A stretch of DNA of 64,000 bases, taken from assembly GCF_024679095.1 (NCBI RefSeq), contig NW_026112164.1, positions 745,074-809,073 of the forward strand, given 5' to 3'. The notes beneath the pieces are model-generated. The model was not told the DNA's origin, did no database searches, and saw only the letters and a list, made by a program, of their open reading frames with translations. This document shows, piece after piece, positions 18,301-37,800 of the stretch; within the stretch, counting starts at the first letter, position 1, and each line of letters starts with the position of its first letter. The translations under genes were made by a program, and so were the position numbers. This stretch comes from Eriocheir sinensis (lineage: Eukaryota > Arthropoda > Malacostraca > Decapoda > Varunidae).

Positions 18301-18687
18301 GAATAATGTAAAAACATATAAAAAAAAATACACAGAATATCAATAAAAAAAAATGTAAATTTGTATGAAAATAAAGATGCAAAATACCCATAAAATAAAG
18401 AATATTTTTATAAAATACATATAGAAAAATACATAGATTAATCAAATTTGTATTAAAATTAATATACAAAATGCACATACAATAAGGTAAATTTGTATTA
18501 AAATTAATATACAAAATGCACATACAATAATGTAAATTTGTTTCAAAATATATATACGAATACATATAAAATAACGCAGATTTCTATAGAAATATATATG
18601 CAAAATACACTTGAAATAATGTAAATACGTATAAAAATATATACAAAATACACATTAAATAATGTTAATTCGTGTCAAAGTAAATAA
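15312..18687 (-). repeat. Super-repeat copy 2, about 3.4 kb
   Basis: Second tandem copy of the same super-repeat. The marker AATTAAATTAAGAAAATACC falls at about 17355, 3333 bp from its partner in copy 1. The ATCATGAAAAGAATGT marker falls at about 15312 and about 18688, 3376 bp apart. A third copy begins at 18688 and is cut off at the orientation switch near 19475. Confidence 0.8.
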
Positions 18688-19465
18688 ACAAAATATCATG
18701 AAAAGAATGTATTTGTATGAAAATAGATATACAAAATACATAAAATAACCTAAATTTGTATAAAACTATATACAAAATACACAAAATAATTCAAACTTGT
18801 ATGGAAATTAATATACAAAAAACATATAAAAATAGGTAAATTTGTATTGAAATACATATACAAAATACACATAAAATAATGTAAATTTGAATGAAAATAT
18901 ATAAACATATAGACTTAAAATAACGTAAATTTGTATCAAATATATATACAAAAAAAAACATTAAATAATGTAAATATGTATAAAAAAATATATACAAAAC
19001 ACAAATAAAATAATGTAAAATCGTATCAAAATAAATACAGAAAATATTAATAAAATTATGTAAATTTGTTTGAAAATTAAGATGCAAAATACCCATAAAA
19101 TAACGCATTTTTATAAAAATATATATACGAAAAAACATAAAATATTTGATTTTGTATTAAAATATAGATATACAAAATACAAATAAAATAAGCTAAATTT
19201 GAATTGAAATATATACAAAATACATAAAATAATGTAAATTTGTATCAAAATACTTATACAAATACACATATAATAACGTAAATTTGTATAAAATATGTAA
19301 ACAAAATACACATTAAATAATGTAAATACGTATAAAAAATGTACAAAATACACAAATAATCATGTAATTCGTGTCAAAATAAATAGACAAAATACCCATA
19401 AAATCATGTAAATTTCTATGAAAACATATACAAAATATACATAAATAACGCAAATATCAATAAAA
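16800..19465 (-). repeat. Left arm of a 2.7-kb inverted repeat
   Basis: The reverse complement of this segment matches 20045-22725 monomer by monomer. Shared private variants include GATTAATC (about 18436 against about 21090), AACTAGTT (about 18187 against about 21343), TTATTGATACC-type ends (about 16840 against about 22670), and TTTTCTGTATTTATT (about 19040 against about 20486). The spacer between the arms is only about 0.58 kb. Such a structure could form a long hairpin or cruciform. Confidence 0.88.
18444..18533 (-). repeat. Exact head-to-tail duplication of one 45-bp monomer
   Basis: Two adjacent monomers, 18444-18488 and 18489-18533, are identical except at the last few bases (AAGG versus AATG). 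Each contains TTAAAATTAATATACAAAATG. Elsewhere the HOR has one such monomer at this place, followed by a different one, so this is a recent single-monomer duplication or conversion. Confidence 0.85.
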
Positions 19466-20044
19466 TATATATAATATAATATATTTTTATACATATTTAA
19501 AATATTTAATGTATATTTTGTATATATATTATCAAATTTACGTTATTTTATATGTATTTGTTTATATATTTTAATACAAATTTACATTATTTTATGTGAG
19601 TTTTGTATATGTATTTAAATACAAATTTGCCTATCTTTATGTGTATTTTGCATATCTATTTTCAAACAAATTTAAATTATTTTGTGTATTTTGTATATAT
19701 TTTATACAAATTCTAGTTATTTTATTTGTTTTTTATACATATTTTCCTATAAATATACATTCTTTTATTGGAATTTTGTGTATTTAATTTTTACGCATTT
19801 ACATTATTTTATGTGTATTTGAATATATATTTTCTACGTATTTAAATTATTTTATGTATATTTATATATACATTTTCATAAAATTTACGTTATTTTATGT
19901 GTATTTATTTTATATTTTGACACAAATTTACAATATTTTAGGTATTTTGTATATATATTTCAAAAGAAATATACCTAGTTTTATGTGTATTTTGAATATC
20001 TATTTTCATACAAACTCAAATTATTTATATGTATTTTGTATAAA
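19466..20044 (+). repeat. Spacer of the large inverted repeat
   Basis: About 0.58 kb of forward monomers with no counterpart in the arms. The spacer is itself an inverted relative of about 56830-57375. Its left edge, an AATATATTATATT element, occurs in reverse at about 57375-57390, so this junction was copied elsewhere. No gene is present. Confidence 0.75.
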
Positions 20045-22725
20045 TTATATATATATTTTATTGATATTTGCGTTATTTATGTATATTTTGTATATGTTTT
20101 CTCATATAAATTTACATTATTTTATAGGTATTTTGTCTATTTATTGATACGAATTACATGATTATTTGTGTATTTTGTACATTTTTTATACGTAATTACA
20201 TTATTTAAGGTGGATTTTGTATATCTATTTTTATACAAATTTACGTTATTATATGTGTATTTGTAAAAGTATTTTGATACAAATTTACATTATTTTATGT
20301 ATTTTGTATATATATTTCAATTCAAATTTAGCTTATTTTATAGTATTTTGTATATCTATTTATTTTAATACAAAATCAAATATTTTATGTTTTTTCGTAT
20401 ATATATTTTTATAAAAAATGCATTATTTTATGGGTATTTTGCATCTTAATTTTCATACAAATTTACATTATTTTATTAATATTTTCTGTATTTATTTTGA
20501 TACGATTTTACATTATTTTATTTGTGTTTTGTATATATTTTTTTTATACATATTTACATTATTTAATGTTTTTTTGTATATATATTTGATACAAATTTAC
20601 GATATTTTAAGTCTATATGTTTATATATTTTCATTCAAAGCTACATTATTTTCAGTGTATTTTGTATATGTATTTCAATACAAATTTACCTAATTTTATA
20701 TGTTTTTTGTATATTTATTTTCATACAAGTTTAAATTATTTTTGTGTATTTTTGTATATAGTTTTATACAAATTTAGGTTATTTTATGTTTATTTTGTAT
20801 ATATATTTTCATACAAAGACACATTCTCTTCATGATATTTTGTTTATTTATTTTACCAAGAATTAACATTATTTAATGTGTATTTTGTATATATATTTTT
20901 ATACGTATTTACATTATTTCAAGTGTATTTTGAATATATATTTGTATAGAAATCTGCGTTATTTTATGTGTATTCGTATATATATTTTGAAACAAATTTA
21001 CATTGTTTTATGTGTATTTTGCATATTTTTTTTAATACAAATTTACCTTATTGTATGTGCATTTTGTATATTAATTTTAATACAAATTTGATTAATCTAT
21101 GTGTATTTTTGTATATGTATTTTTATAAAAATATGCTTTATTTTATGGGTATTTTGCATCTTTATTTTTATAAAAATTTACATTATTTTATTGATATTCT
21201 GTGTATTTATTTTGATATGATTTTACATTATTCTATGTGTTTGTTGTAAATATATTTTATATAAAATGTATTTGTTTTCATTTCATACAAATCTACATTA
21301 TTTTATGTGTTTTTTGTACATGTATTTGAATACAAATTTAACTAGTTATATGTTTATTTTGTATATCTATTTTGTTGGCATATTTTCATAGAAATTTACT
21401 CAATTTTATGAGTATTCGTATATATATTTTGATACAAATTTACATTATTAATGTGTATTTTGCATATCTATTTCAATATAAATTTACTTTATTGTACGTG
21501 CATTTTGTATATTTATTTTAATACAAATTTAATTATTTTATATGTATTTTTGTATATATATTTTTATGCAAATATGCGATATTATATGGATATTTTGCAT
21601 CTTTATTTTCATACAAATTTACATTATTTTATTGATATTCTCTTTATTTATTTTGATACGATTTAACATTATTCTATGTGTTTTTTGTATATATTTTTTT
21701 ATATATATATTTACATTATTTAATGTTAATTTTGTATATATTTTTTATCCAAATTTACATTATTTTATGTGTATTTGTTTATATATTTTCATACATATTT
21801 ACACTATTTTATGTGTTTTTTGTATATATATTTTTCTACGTATTTAAATTATTTTATGTGTATTTTGTATATACATTTTCATAAAAAAATTAAGTTATTT
21901 TATTGTGTGTATAAGTATATATTTTGATACAAATTTTATACAAATTCATGTTATTTAATGTGTATTTCTATATATATTTTCATACAAATTTATATTATTT
22001 TATGTGTATTTTTTCATATATTTTATTACAAATTTACCTTATTCTATGTTTATTTTGTATATTTATTTCATTCAATTTTAAATTATTTTATGTGTATATT
22101 TGTATTTGTATTTAGGTTATATTATGTGTATTTTGTATATATATTTTCATCCAAAATTACAATATTTTATTGGTATTTCTTAATTTAATTCGATACGAAT
22201 TTAGATTGTTTTATAGGTATTTTGTATACATATTTTTATACTCATTTACATTATCTAATGTGTGTTTTGTATATATATTTTTATGCAAATTTATCTAATG
22301 TTCATTTTTGTACATATAATTTTATATAAATTTACGTTATTTTATGTGCATTTTGTATATTTATATTTATACAAATACACATTCTTTTATTGGTATATTG
22401 TTTATTTACATTTATACGAATTTACATTATTTTATGTGTATTTTGTATACATTTTTTTATACGTATTTACTTAATTTTATGTGTATTTTGTATATGTATT
22501 TTTAAAGAAATCTACGTTATTTTATATGTATTCGTATATATATTTTGAAACAAATTTACATTATTTTATATGTATTTTCCATATCTATTTCAATACAAAT
22601 TTACCTTATTGTTTTTGCATTTTGTATATTTATTTTAATACAAGTTCAGATATTTTATGTGTATTTTGGTATCAATAATTTTAGAAAAAAATGCGTTATT
22701 TTATAGGTATTTTGCATCTTAATTT
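20045..22725 (+). repeat. Right arm of a 2.7-kb inverted repeat
   Basis: Forward-orientation partner of 16800-19465. The first 0.56 kb (TTGATATTTGCGTTATTTATG onward) also matches 57390-57955 directly. Pairing runs to the CTTAATTTTCAT near 22725, after which the sequence jumps to a different monomer (TTATATGTACTTTG) and the symmetry stops. Confidence 0.88.
20432..21146 (+). repeat. Complete HOR unit, about 715 bp
   Basis: Interval between two successive GGGTATTTTGCATC monomers. It spans about 16 monomers in canonical order and is a good reference copy of the HOR in this window. Confidence 0.8.
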
Positions 22726-23605
22726 TCATTTTATATGTACTTTGTATATATATTTTTATACGCTCTTACATTATTTATATTTATTTTGAATATAATTTTT
22801 TATACAAATTCATGGTATTTTATGTGTATTTGTATATATATTTTCATATGAATTTACATTATTGTATGTGTATTTTGAAGATATATTTTATTATAAATCT
22901 ACCTTATTTTATGTTTATTTTGTATGTGTATTTTGTATATTTATATTTATCCAAATACACATTCTTTATTGGTATTTTGTTTATTTATTTTAATTCGAAT
23001 TTACATTATTTTATATGTATTTTGAATACATTTTTTTATACGTATTTACTTAATTTTATGTATTTTGTATATATATTTTATAGAAATCTACGTTTTTTAT
23101 TTGTATTCGTATATATATTTTGAAACAAATTTACATTGTTTTATATGTATTTTTGCATATCTCTTTCAATAGAAATTTACCTTATTGTATATGCATTTTG
23201 TATATTTATTTCAATACAAATTTAAAAATTTTATGTGTATATTGGTATATATATTTTTATAAGAAATGCGCTATTTTATGGGAATTTTGCATCTTTATTT
23301 TCATAGAAATTTACATTATTTTATTAATATTCGGTGTATTTATTTTGATACGATTTTACATTATTCTATTTGTTTTTTGTATATACTTTTTTATACATAT
23401 TTACATTATTTAATGTGTATCTTGCATATATATTTTATACAAATTTATTATCTATTATCTATTTTCATACAAATACACATTCTTTTCATGATATTTTCTT
23501 TATTTATTTTGACACGAATTTACATTAGTATTGGATATGTATTTTGTATATATATTTTTATACGTATTTACATAGTTTCATATGTATTTTGTATATATAT
23601 TTAAT

Positions 23606-24632
23606 GGATATTAAAAAAAAACATAAAATAACCTAAATTTGTATCAAACAATATACAAAAATACACAAAAATATTTTAAATTTGTATGAAAATAAATATA
23701 CAAAATACACATAAAATTAGGTAAATTTGTATGGAAATACATATACAAAATACACATAAAATAATGTAAATTTGAATGAAAATACATAAACAAATACACC
23801 TAAAATAACGTAAATTTGGATAAAAAAAATATATACAAAACACAAATAGAATAATGTAAAATCGTATCAAAATAAATACACAGAATATTAATAAAATAAT
23901 GTAAATTTGTATGAAAATAAAGAGGCAAAATACCCGTAAAATAACGCATTTTTTTTATTTATAAAAATATATATACCAAAATACACATAAAAAAATAAGA
24001 TTTGTATTAAAATAAATATATAAAAAACACTTACAATAAAGTAAATTTGTATTGAAATAGATACGCAAAATACATATGAAGCAATGTAAATTTGTTTCAA
24101 AATATGTATACGAATACACATAAAATAACGTAGATTTCTATAAATATATATATACAAAATACACATAAAATTAAGTAAATACGTATAAAAAAATGTATAC
24201 AAAATACACATAAAATAATGTAAATTCGTATCAAAATAAATAAACAAAATACCAATAAAAGAATGTATTTGGATAAATATAAATATACAAAATACACATA
24301 AAATAACGTAAATTTATATAAAACTATATACATAAATACACAAAAGTAATTAAATTTGTATGAAAATATATACAAAATACATACAAAATAAGCTAAATTT
24401 GAATTGAAATATATATACAAAATACATGAAATAAAGTAAATTTGTATCAAAATATTTATACAAATACACATATAATAACGTAAATTTGTATGAAAATATA
24501 TAAACAAAATACACATTAAATAATGTAAATACGTATAATAAAATGTGTACAAAATACATATATAATCATGTAATTCGTATCAAAATAAATAAACAAAATA
24601 CCAATAAAATAATATAAATTTGTATGAGTAAA
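23606..24632 (-). repeat. Reverse satellite block
   Basis: About 1 kb of reverse monomers. Read in reverse complement it follows the same order as 50480-51490 and 30925-31900. Those copies share with it the loss of one monomer after the TTGTGTTTTGTA-type monomer. It ends at the recurrent TGAGTAAACGTGTATG junction (24625-24640). Confidence 0.9.
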
Positions 24633-24641
24633 CGTGTATGT
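24625..24641. other. Recurrent orientation junction, class a
   Basis: TGAGTAAACGTGTATG joins a reverse monomer on the left to a forward monomer on the right. The same sequence is at 42444-42459, its reverse complement is at 30914-30929 and 50473-50488, and a worn version lies near 4690. This sequence is not found inside ordinary monomers. Confidence 0.9.
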
Positions 24642-25018
24642 TGCATATTTTTTCAATACAAATTTACCTTATTATATACTCATTTTGTATATTAATTTTA
24701 ATACAAATTTAATTATTCGATGTGTATTTTTGTATCTGTATTTTATTATTTGGGTATTTTGCATCTTTATTTTCATACAAATATACATTATTTTATTGAT
24801 ATTCTGCTCATTCATTTTGATAAGAATTGACATTATTCTATGTGTATTTTGTATATATTTTTCATACAAATTTACGTTATTTTATGTGTATTTGTTTATA
24901 TATTTTGACACAAATTTACAATATTTTATGGCTATTTTGTATTTCAATACAAATTTACCTAATTTTATGTGTATTTTGTATATTTATTTTCATACAAATT
25001 TAAATTATTTTTTTTTTT
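24633..25018 (+). repeat. Short forward satellite block
   Basis: About 0.39 kb of forward monomers, including CTGCTCATTCATTTTGATAA. The reverse complement of this part lies at about 30660-30910 and 50220-50470. It ends in a 12-base T run (25008-25019) where related copies have a mixed TTTTTGTGT sequence. Confidence 0.88.
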
Positions 25019-25019
25019 T

Positions 25020-28295
<3,276 letters not shown>

Positions 28296-29889
28296 TATAA
28301 TTGTATAAAACTATATACAAAAATAAACAAAAAAATTTAAATTTGTATGAAAATAGATATACAAAAGACACATAAAATAAGCTAAATTTGAATTGAAATA
28401 AATATATAAAATACATAAAATAATGTAAATTTGTATCAAAATATATATTCAAATACACATATAATAACGTAAATTTGTATAAAAATATATAAACAAAATA
28501 CACATTAAATAATGTAAATACGTATAAAAGATATGTACGTAATGTAAAAATTTATAAAATCAAAGATGCAAAATACCCATAAAATAACTCATATTTAAAA
28601 AAAAATTATATACAAAAAATACACATAGAATAACTAAATTTGTAATAAAATAAATATTCAAAATACACATACAATAAGGTAGATTTTTATTGAAATAGAT
28701 ATGCAAAAAACACATCAAATAATGAATTTTTTTTATCAAAATATATACGAACCCACACAATAAAATTACGTAAATTTATATGAAAATATATATATAAAAT
28801 ACACATAAAATAATGTGAATACATAGAAAAATATATATACAAAATACACATAAAATAATGTAAATTCGTATCAAAATAAAAATAAAAAAATTCCTCTAAA
28901 AGAATGTATATTTGTAGGAAAATATATATACAAAATACAAATAAAATAACAAAAATTTGTATAAAAATATATACAAAAATACACAAAAATAATTTAAATT
29001 TGTTTGAAAATAGATATGCGAAATACACATGAAATTAGGCAAATTTTTATTGAAATACATATACAAAATACACATAAAATAATGTAAATTTGTATGAAAA
29101 TATATAAACAAATATACATAACATAACGTAAATTTTCATAAAATATATGTACAAAATATACATTAAATAATGTAAATATGTCTAAAAATATATACAAAAT
29201 ACAGAATAAAAGTAAAATCGTATCGAAATAAATAAAGAGACTATCAATAAAATAATGCAAATTTGTATGAAAATAAAGATGCAAAAAACCCATATAATAA
29301 CGCATATTTGTTTAAAAATATATATACAAAAATACACATAAAATAATTAAATTTGTATCAAAATAAATATACAAAAGGCACATACAATAAAGAAAATTTG
29401 TATTGAAATAGATATGCGAAATACACATAAATAATGAAAATTCGTATCAAAATACATAAACAAAATTCCGATAAAAGAACGTATATTTGTAGGAAAATAA
29501 ATATACAAAATACACATAAAATTACGAAAATTTGAATAAAAATGTATACTAAAATAAAAAAAAAATAATTTCGATTTGTATGAAAATAGACATACATAAT
29601 ACACATATAATTAGTTAAATTTGCATTTAAATAAATGTACGAAATACACATAAAATAATGTAAATTTGTATGAAATGAAAACAAATTCACATAAAATAAC
29701 GTTCATTTGTATGAAATATATATACAAAATATACATAGAATAATGTAAAATCGTATCAAAATAAATACACAGAATATCAATAAAATAATGTAAATTTGTA
29801 TGAAAATAAAGATGCAAAATACCCATAAAATAAAGCATTTTTTTATGAAAATACATATACAAAAATACACATAGAATAATTAAATTTGT

Positions 29890-30329
29890 ATTATTTTATA
29901 TGTACTTTGTATATATTTTTTTATACGCATTTACATTATTTAATATTTATTTTGAATATATAATTTTATACAAATTCAAGGTATTTTATATGTATTTGTA
30001 TATATATTTTCATATAAATTTACATTATTTTTTTTGTACATATATCTCATTACAAATTTACCTTATTTTATGTTTATTTTGTATGAGTATTTTGTACATT
30101 TATATTTATACAAATACATATTCTTTTATTGGTATTTTGTTTATTTATTTTGATTCGAATTTACATTATTTTAGGTGTATTTTGTTTACATTTTATACGC
30201 ATTTACTTAATTTTATTTGTATTTTGTATATATATTTTTATAGAAATCTACGTTATTTTATGTGTATTCGTATATATATTTTGAAACAAATTTACATTGT
30301 TTTATAAGTATTTTTGCATATCTCTATAT
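29890..30329 (+). repeat. Short forward satellite block
   Basis: About 0.44 kb of forward monomers. It is an inverted relative of about 35830-36245 and about 49550-49945, recognised by ATATAATTTTATACAAATTC and the GTACATATATCTCATTAC-type monomer. The left junction (TTTGTATTATTTTATATG) is the reverse complement of the one at 36250. Confidence 0.88.
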
Positions 30330-30920
30330 ATATTCAAAATAAATATTCAATAATGTAAATGCGTATAAAATATATATACAAAGTACATATAAAATAATGT
30401 AAATTCGTATCAATATAAATCAACAAAACACCAATAATATAATATATATTTGAATGAAAATAAATTTACAAAATACAAATAACATAACTAAAATTTGTAT
30501 TAAAATATATACAAAAATAAATAGAAATAATTTGAGTTTGTATGAAAATAGTATACAAAATACACATAAAACTAGGTAAATTTCTTTTGAAATGTATATA
30601 CAAAATAACCATAAAATATTGTAAATTTGTGTCAAAATATATACAAATACACATAAAATAACGTAAATTTGTATGAAAAATATATACAAAATACACATAG
30701 AAGAATGTCAATTCGTATCAAAATGAATTACCAGAATATCAATAAAATAATGTAAATTTGTATGAAAATAAAGATGCAAAATACCCATAAAATAAAGCAT
30801 ATGTTTATAAAAATACTGATACAAAAATACACATCGAATAATTACATTTGTATTAAAATTAATATACAAAATGCGTATATAATAAGGTAAATTTGTATTG
30901 AAAAAATATACAACATACAC
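30330..30920 (-). repeat. Short reverse satellite block
   Basis: Reverse monomers of about 0.6 kb, matching about 49880-50470 directly. Markers are AATATAAATCAACAAAACACC and the CTAGGTAAATTTCTTTTGAA monomer. The block ends at the inverse class-a junction (30914-30929). Confidence 0.9.
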
Positions 30921-34835
<3,915 letters not shown>

Positions 34836-36249
34836 ACAAAAATGCACATAAAATAAAGTAAATTTCCATAAAAATATATACAAACACACATTAAATAATG
34901 TAAATGCGTACATAAAATAACCTAAATTTGTATTGAAATACATATACAAAATACACATAAAATAATGTAAATTTGAGTGAAAATATATAAACAAATACAC
35001 TTAAATAACGTAAATTTGTATAAAATATATATGCAAGATACACATTAAATAATGTAAATGTGTATACAAAAAATATAAACAAAAAAGAAATAGAATAATG
35101 TAAAATCGTATCAAAATAAATACAGAGAATATCAACAAAATAATGTAAATTTGTATGAAAAGAAAGATGCAAAATTCCCATAAAATAGAGCATTTTTTCT
35201 AAAAATATATATACCAAAATACACATAAAATATTTAAATTTGTATTGAAATAAATATACAAAATGCATATACAGTAAGGTAAATTTGTATTGAAAGAGAT
35301 ATTCAAAAATACATATAAAACAATGTAAATTTGTTTCAAAATATATATACGAATACACATAAAATAACGTAGATTTCTATAGAAATATATATACAAAATA
35401 CACATGAAATTATGAAAATGGGTATAAAAATATATATACAAAATACATTTTAAGTAATATAAATTCGTGTCAAAATAAATAAACAAAATATCATGAAAAA
35501 AATGCGTATTTGTATGAAAATAAATAATAGATAATAAATTTGTATGAAATATATATGCAAGATACACATTAAATAATGTAAATATGTATGAAAAAAAATA
35601 TATACAAAAAACAAATAGAATAATGTAAAATCGTATCAAAATAAATACACCGAATATTAATAAAATAATGTAAATTTGTTTGAAAATAAAGATGCAAAAT
35701 TCCCATCAAATAGCGCATTTCTTATAAAAATATATATACCAAAATACACATAAAATATTTAAATTTGTATTGAAATAAATATACAAAATGCACATACAAT
35801 AAGGTAAACTTCTATTGAAAGAGATATGCAAAAATACATATAAAACAATGTAAATTTTTTTCAAAATATATATACATAAAATAACAGATTTCTAAAAAAA
35901 TATGTATACAAAATACACATAAAATTAAGTAAATACGTATAAAAAAATGTAAACAAAATACACATAAAATAATGTAAATTCGAATTAAAATAAATAAACA
36001 AAATACCAATAAAAGAATTTGTATTTGTATAAATATAAATGTACAAAATACACATACAAAATAAACATAAAATACGGTAAATTTGTCATGAAATATATGT
36101 ACAAAATACACATTATATAATGTAAATTTATATGAAAATATATATACAAATACACATAAAATATTATGAATTTGTATAAAATTATATATTCAAAATAAAT
36201 ATTAAATAATGTAAATGCGTATAAAAATATATATACAAAGTACATATAA
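34836..36249 (-). repeat. Reverse satellite block
   Basis: Reverse monomers in the same order as about 48480-49945, but with about two monomers missing near 34925, where AACCTAAATTTG runs straight into TATTGAAATACATATAC. Further on it carries the AGATAATAAA module (about 35528). It ends at the junction AAATAATACAAATTTAATT (about 36250). Confidence 0.9.
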
Positions 36250-36803
36250 AATAATACAAATTTAATTATTCTATGTGTATTTTTGTATATGTATTTTCAT
36301 AAAAAAATGCTTTATTTTATGAGTATTTTGCATCTTTATTGTCATACAAATTTACATTATTTTATTGATATTCTGTGTTTTTATTTTGATACGATTTTAC
36401 ATTATTCTATGTATATTTTGTATATATATTTCATATAAATGAACGTTATTTTATGTGAATTTGTTTTCATTTCATGCAAATTTACATTATTTTATATGTA
36501 TTTTGTACATGTATTTAAATGCAAATTTAACTAATTATATGTGTATTATGTATATCTATTTTCATACAAATCGAAATTAATTTTGTATATTATAGTATAT
36601 ATTTTTATTCAAATTTTCGTAATTTTATGAGTATTTTGTATATTTATTTTCCTACAAATATACGTTCTTTTATCGGAATTTTGTTTATTTATTTTGATAC
36701 GAATTTTCATTATTTTAGGTGTATTTGAAATATATATACTTATACTTATTTACATAATTTTATATGTATTTTGAATATATATTTTCATAGAAATTTACTC
36801 TAT
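36250..36803 (+). repeat. Short forward satellite block
   Basis: About 0.55 kb of forward monomers. Together with 35830-36249 it is the reverse complement of about 29350-30320. Markers are TTATCGGAATTTTG (about 36669) and TATTATAGTATATATT (about 36586). It ends in TTTACTCTATATGTATA (class b). Confidence 0.9.
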
Positions 36804-37438
36804 ATGTATATACAAAAAAACACAAAAATAATTTAAATTTATATGAAAATAAATATTCAAAATACACATAAAATTTGGTAAATTTGTATTTAAATACATA
36901 TACAAAATACACTTAAAATAATGTAGATTTGAATGAAATTATATAAACAAATACACTTAAAATAACGTTAATTTGTATAAAATATATATAAAAAATACAC
37001 ATTAAATAATGAAAAGATGTATAAAAAAATATATACAAAACACAAATAGTATAATATAAAATCGTATCAAAATATATACACAGAATATTAATAAAATAAT
37101 GTACATTTGTATGAAAACTAAGATGCAAAATACCTATAAAATAACGCATTTTTTATAAAATTATATATACCAAAATACACATAAAATATTTGAATTTGTA
37201 TTAAAATAAATATACAAAATGCACATACAATAAGGTAAATTTGTATTGAAATAGATATGCAAAATACATATAAAACAATGCAAATTTGTTTCAAAATATA
37301 TATACGAATACACATAAAATAACGTAGATTTCTATAAATATATACAATAAGGTAAATCTGTATTGATATAGATATGCAAAATACATATAAAACACTGAAA
37401 ATTTGTTTCAAAATATATATACGAATACACATAAAACA
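36804..37438 (-). repeat. Short reverse satellite block with a 117-bp tandem duplication
   Basis: Reverse monomers that mirror about 46020-46505. Private variants are AGTATAATATAAAATCG (about 37047) and GAAAACTAAGATGC (about 37114). At its right end the stretch beginning ACAATAAGGTAAAT (37227) is repeated from 37344, a 117-bp step of under three monomers, before the orientation flips. Confidence 0.88.
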
Positions 37439-37790
37439 ACTGTATGTGCATTTTGTATATTTATTGTAATACAAATTTAAATATTTTATGTGTATTTTGG
37501 TATATATATTTTTTATAAAGAATGCGTTATTTAATGGGTATTTTGCATCTTTATTTTCATACAAATTTACACTGTTTTTTAATATTATGTGTATTTATTT
37601 GGATACGATTTTACATTATTCTATTTGGGTTTTGGATATTTTTTTTTATACATATTTACAATATTTAATGTGTATTTCGTATATTTTAAAACAAATTTTG
37701 ATAAAATTTACATTATTTTATGTATTTTTTATATATATTTCAATACAAATTTAGTTTATTTTATGTATATTTTGTATATCTATTTTCATT
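37439..37790 (+). repeat. Very short forward satellite block
   Basis: Only about 0.35 kb of forward monomers between two reverse blocks. It ends in CTATTTTCATTCGTATCAAA (class e junction, also at about 60320 and in reverse at about 54680). Confidence 0.88.
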
Positions 37791-37800
37791 CGTATCAAAA
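37780..37800. other. Recurrent orientation junction, class e
   Basis: CTATTTTCATTCGTATCAAA joins a forward monomer end to a reverse monomer. It is identical at about 60315-60334. The reverse complement is at about 54672-54695, where part of the reverse-side monomer has become a T run. Confidence 0.88.

Larger units (their letters stand above)
11051..19470 (-). repeat. Long reverse satellite block with a 3.3-kb super-repeat
   Basis: Continuous reverse-orientation monomers for 8.4 kb. The left 1.2 kb (to about 12240) matches 40365-41650 and 62340-63480 in the same orientation. From about 12.0 kb the block is two tandem copies of a super-repeat of about 3.3 kb followed by a partial third. The last 2.7 kb forms one arm of a large inverted repeat with 20045-22725. 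Many open frames lie on the minus strand, but all are repeat by-products. Confidence 0.93.
19471..23605 (+). repeat. Forward satellite block
   Basis: Forward monomers from the AATATATTTTTATACATA junction to TATTTAATGGATATTAAA, where the orientation flips. It comprises the spacer and right arm of the large inverted repeat (to about 22725). A further 0.9 kb resembles the 29890-30320 and 53340-53860 regions, including the CTATTTTCATAC/TTATTATCTATTATC module near 23450. No gene is seen. Confidence 0.92.

Noticed and set aside
16800..22725. Inverted repeat as a transposon with terminal inverted repeats
   Set aside because: The spacer is only more satellite without a transposase frame, and no target-site duplication is seen at the outer ends.
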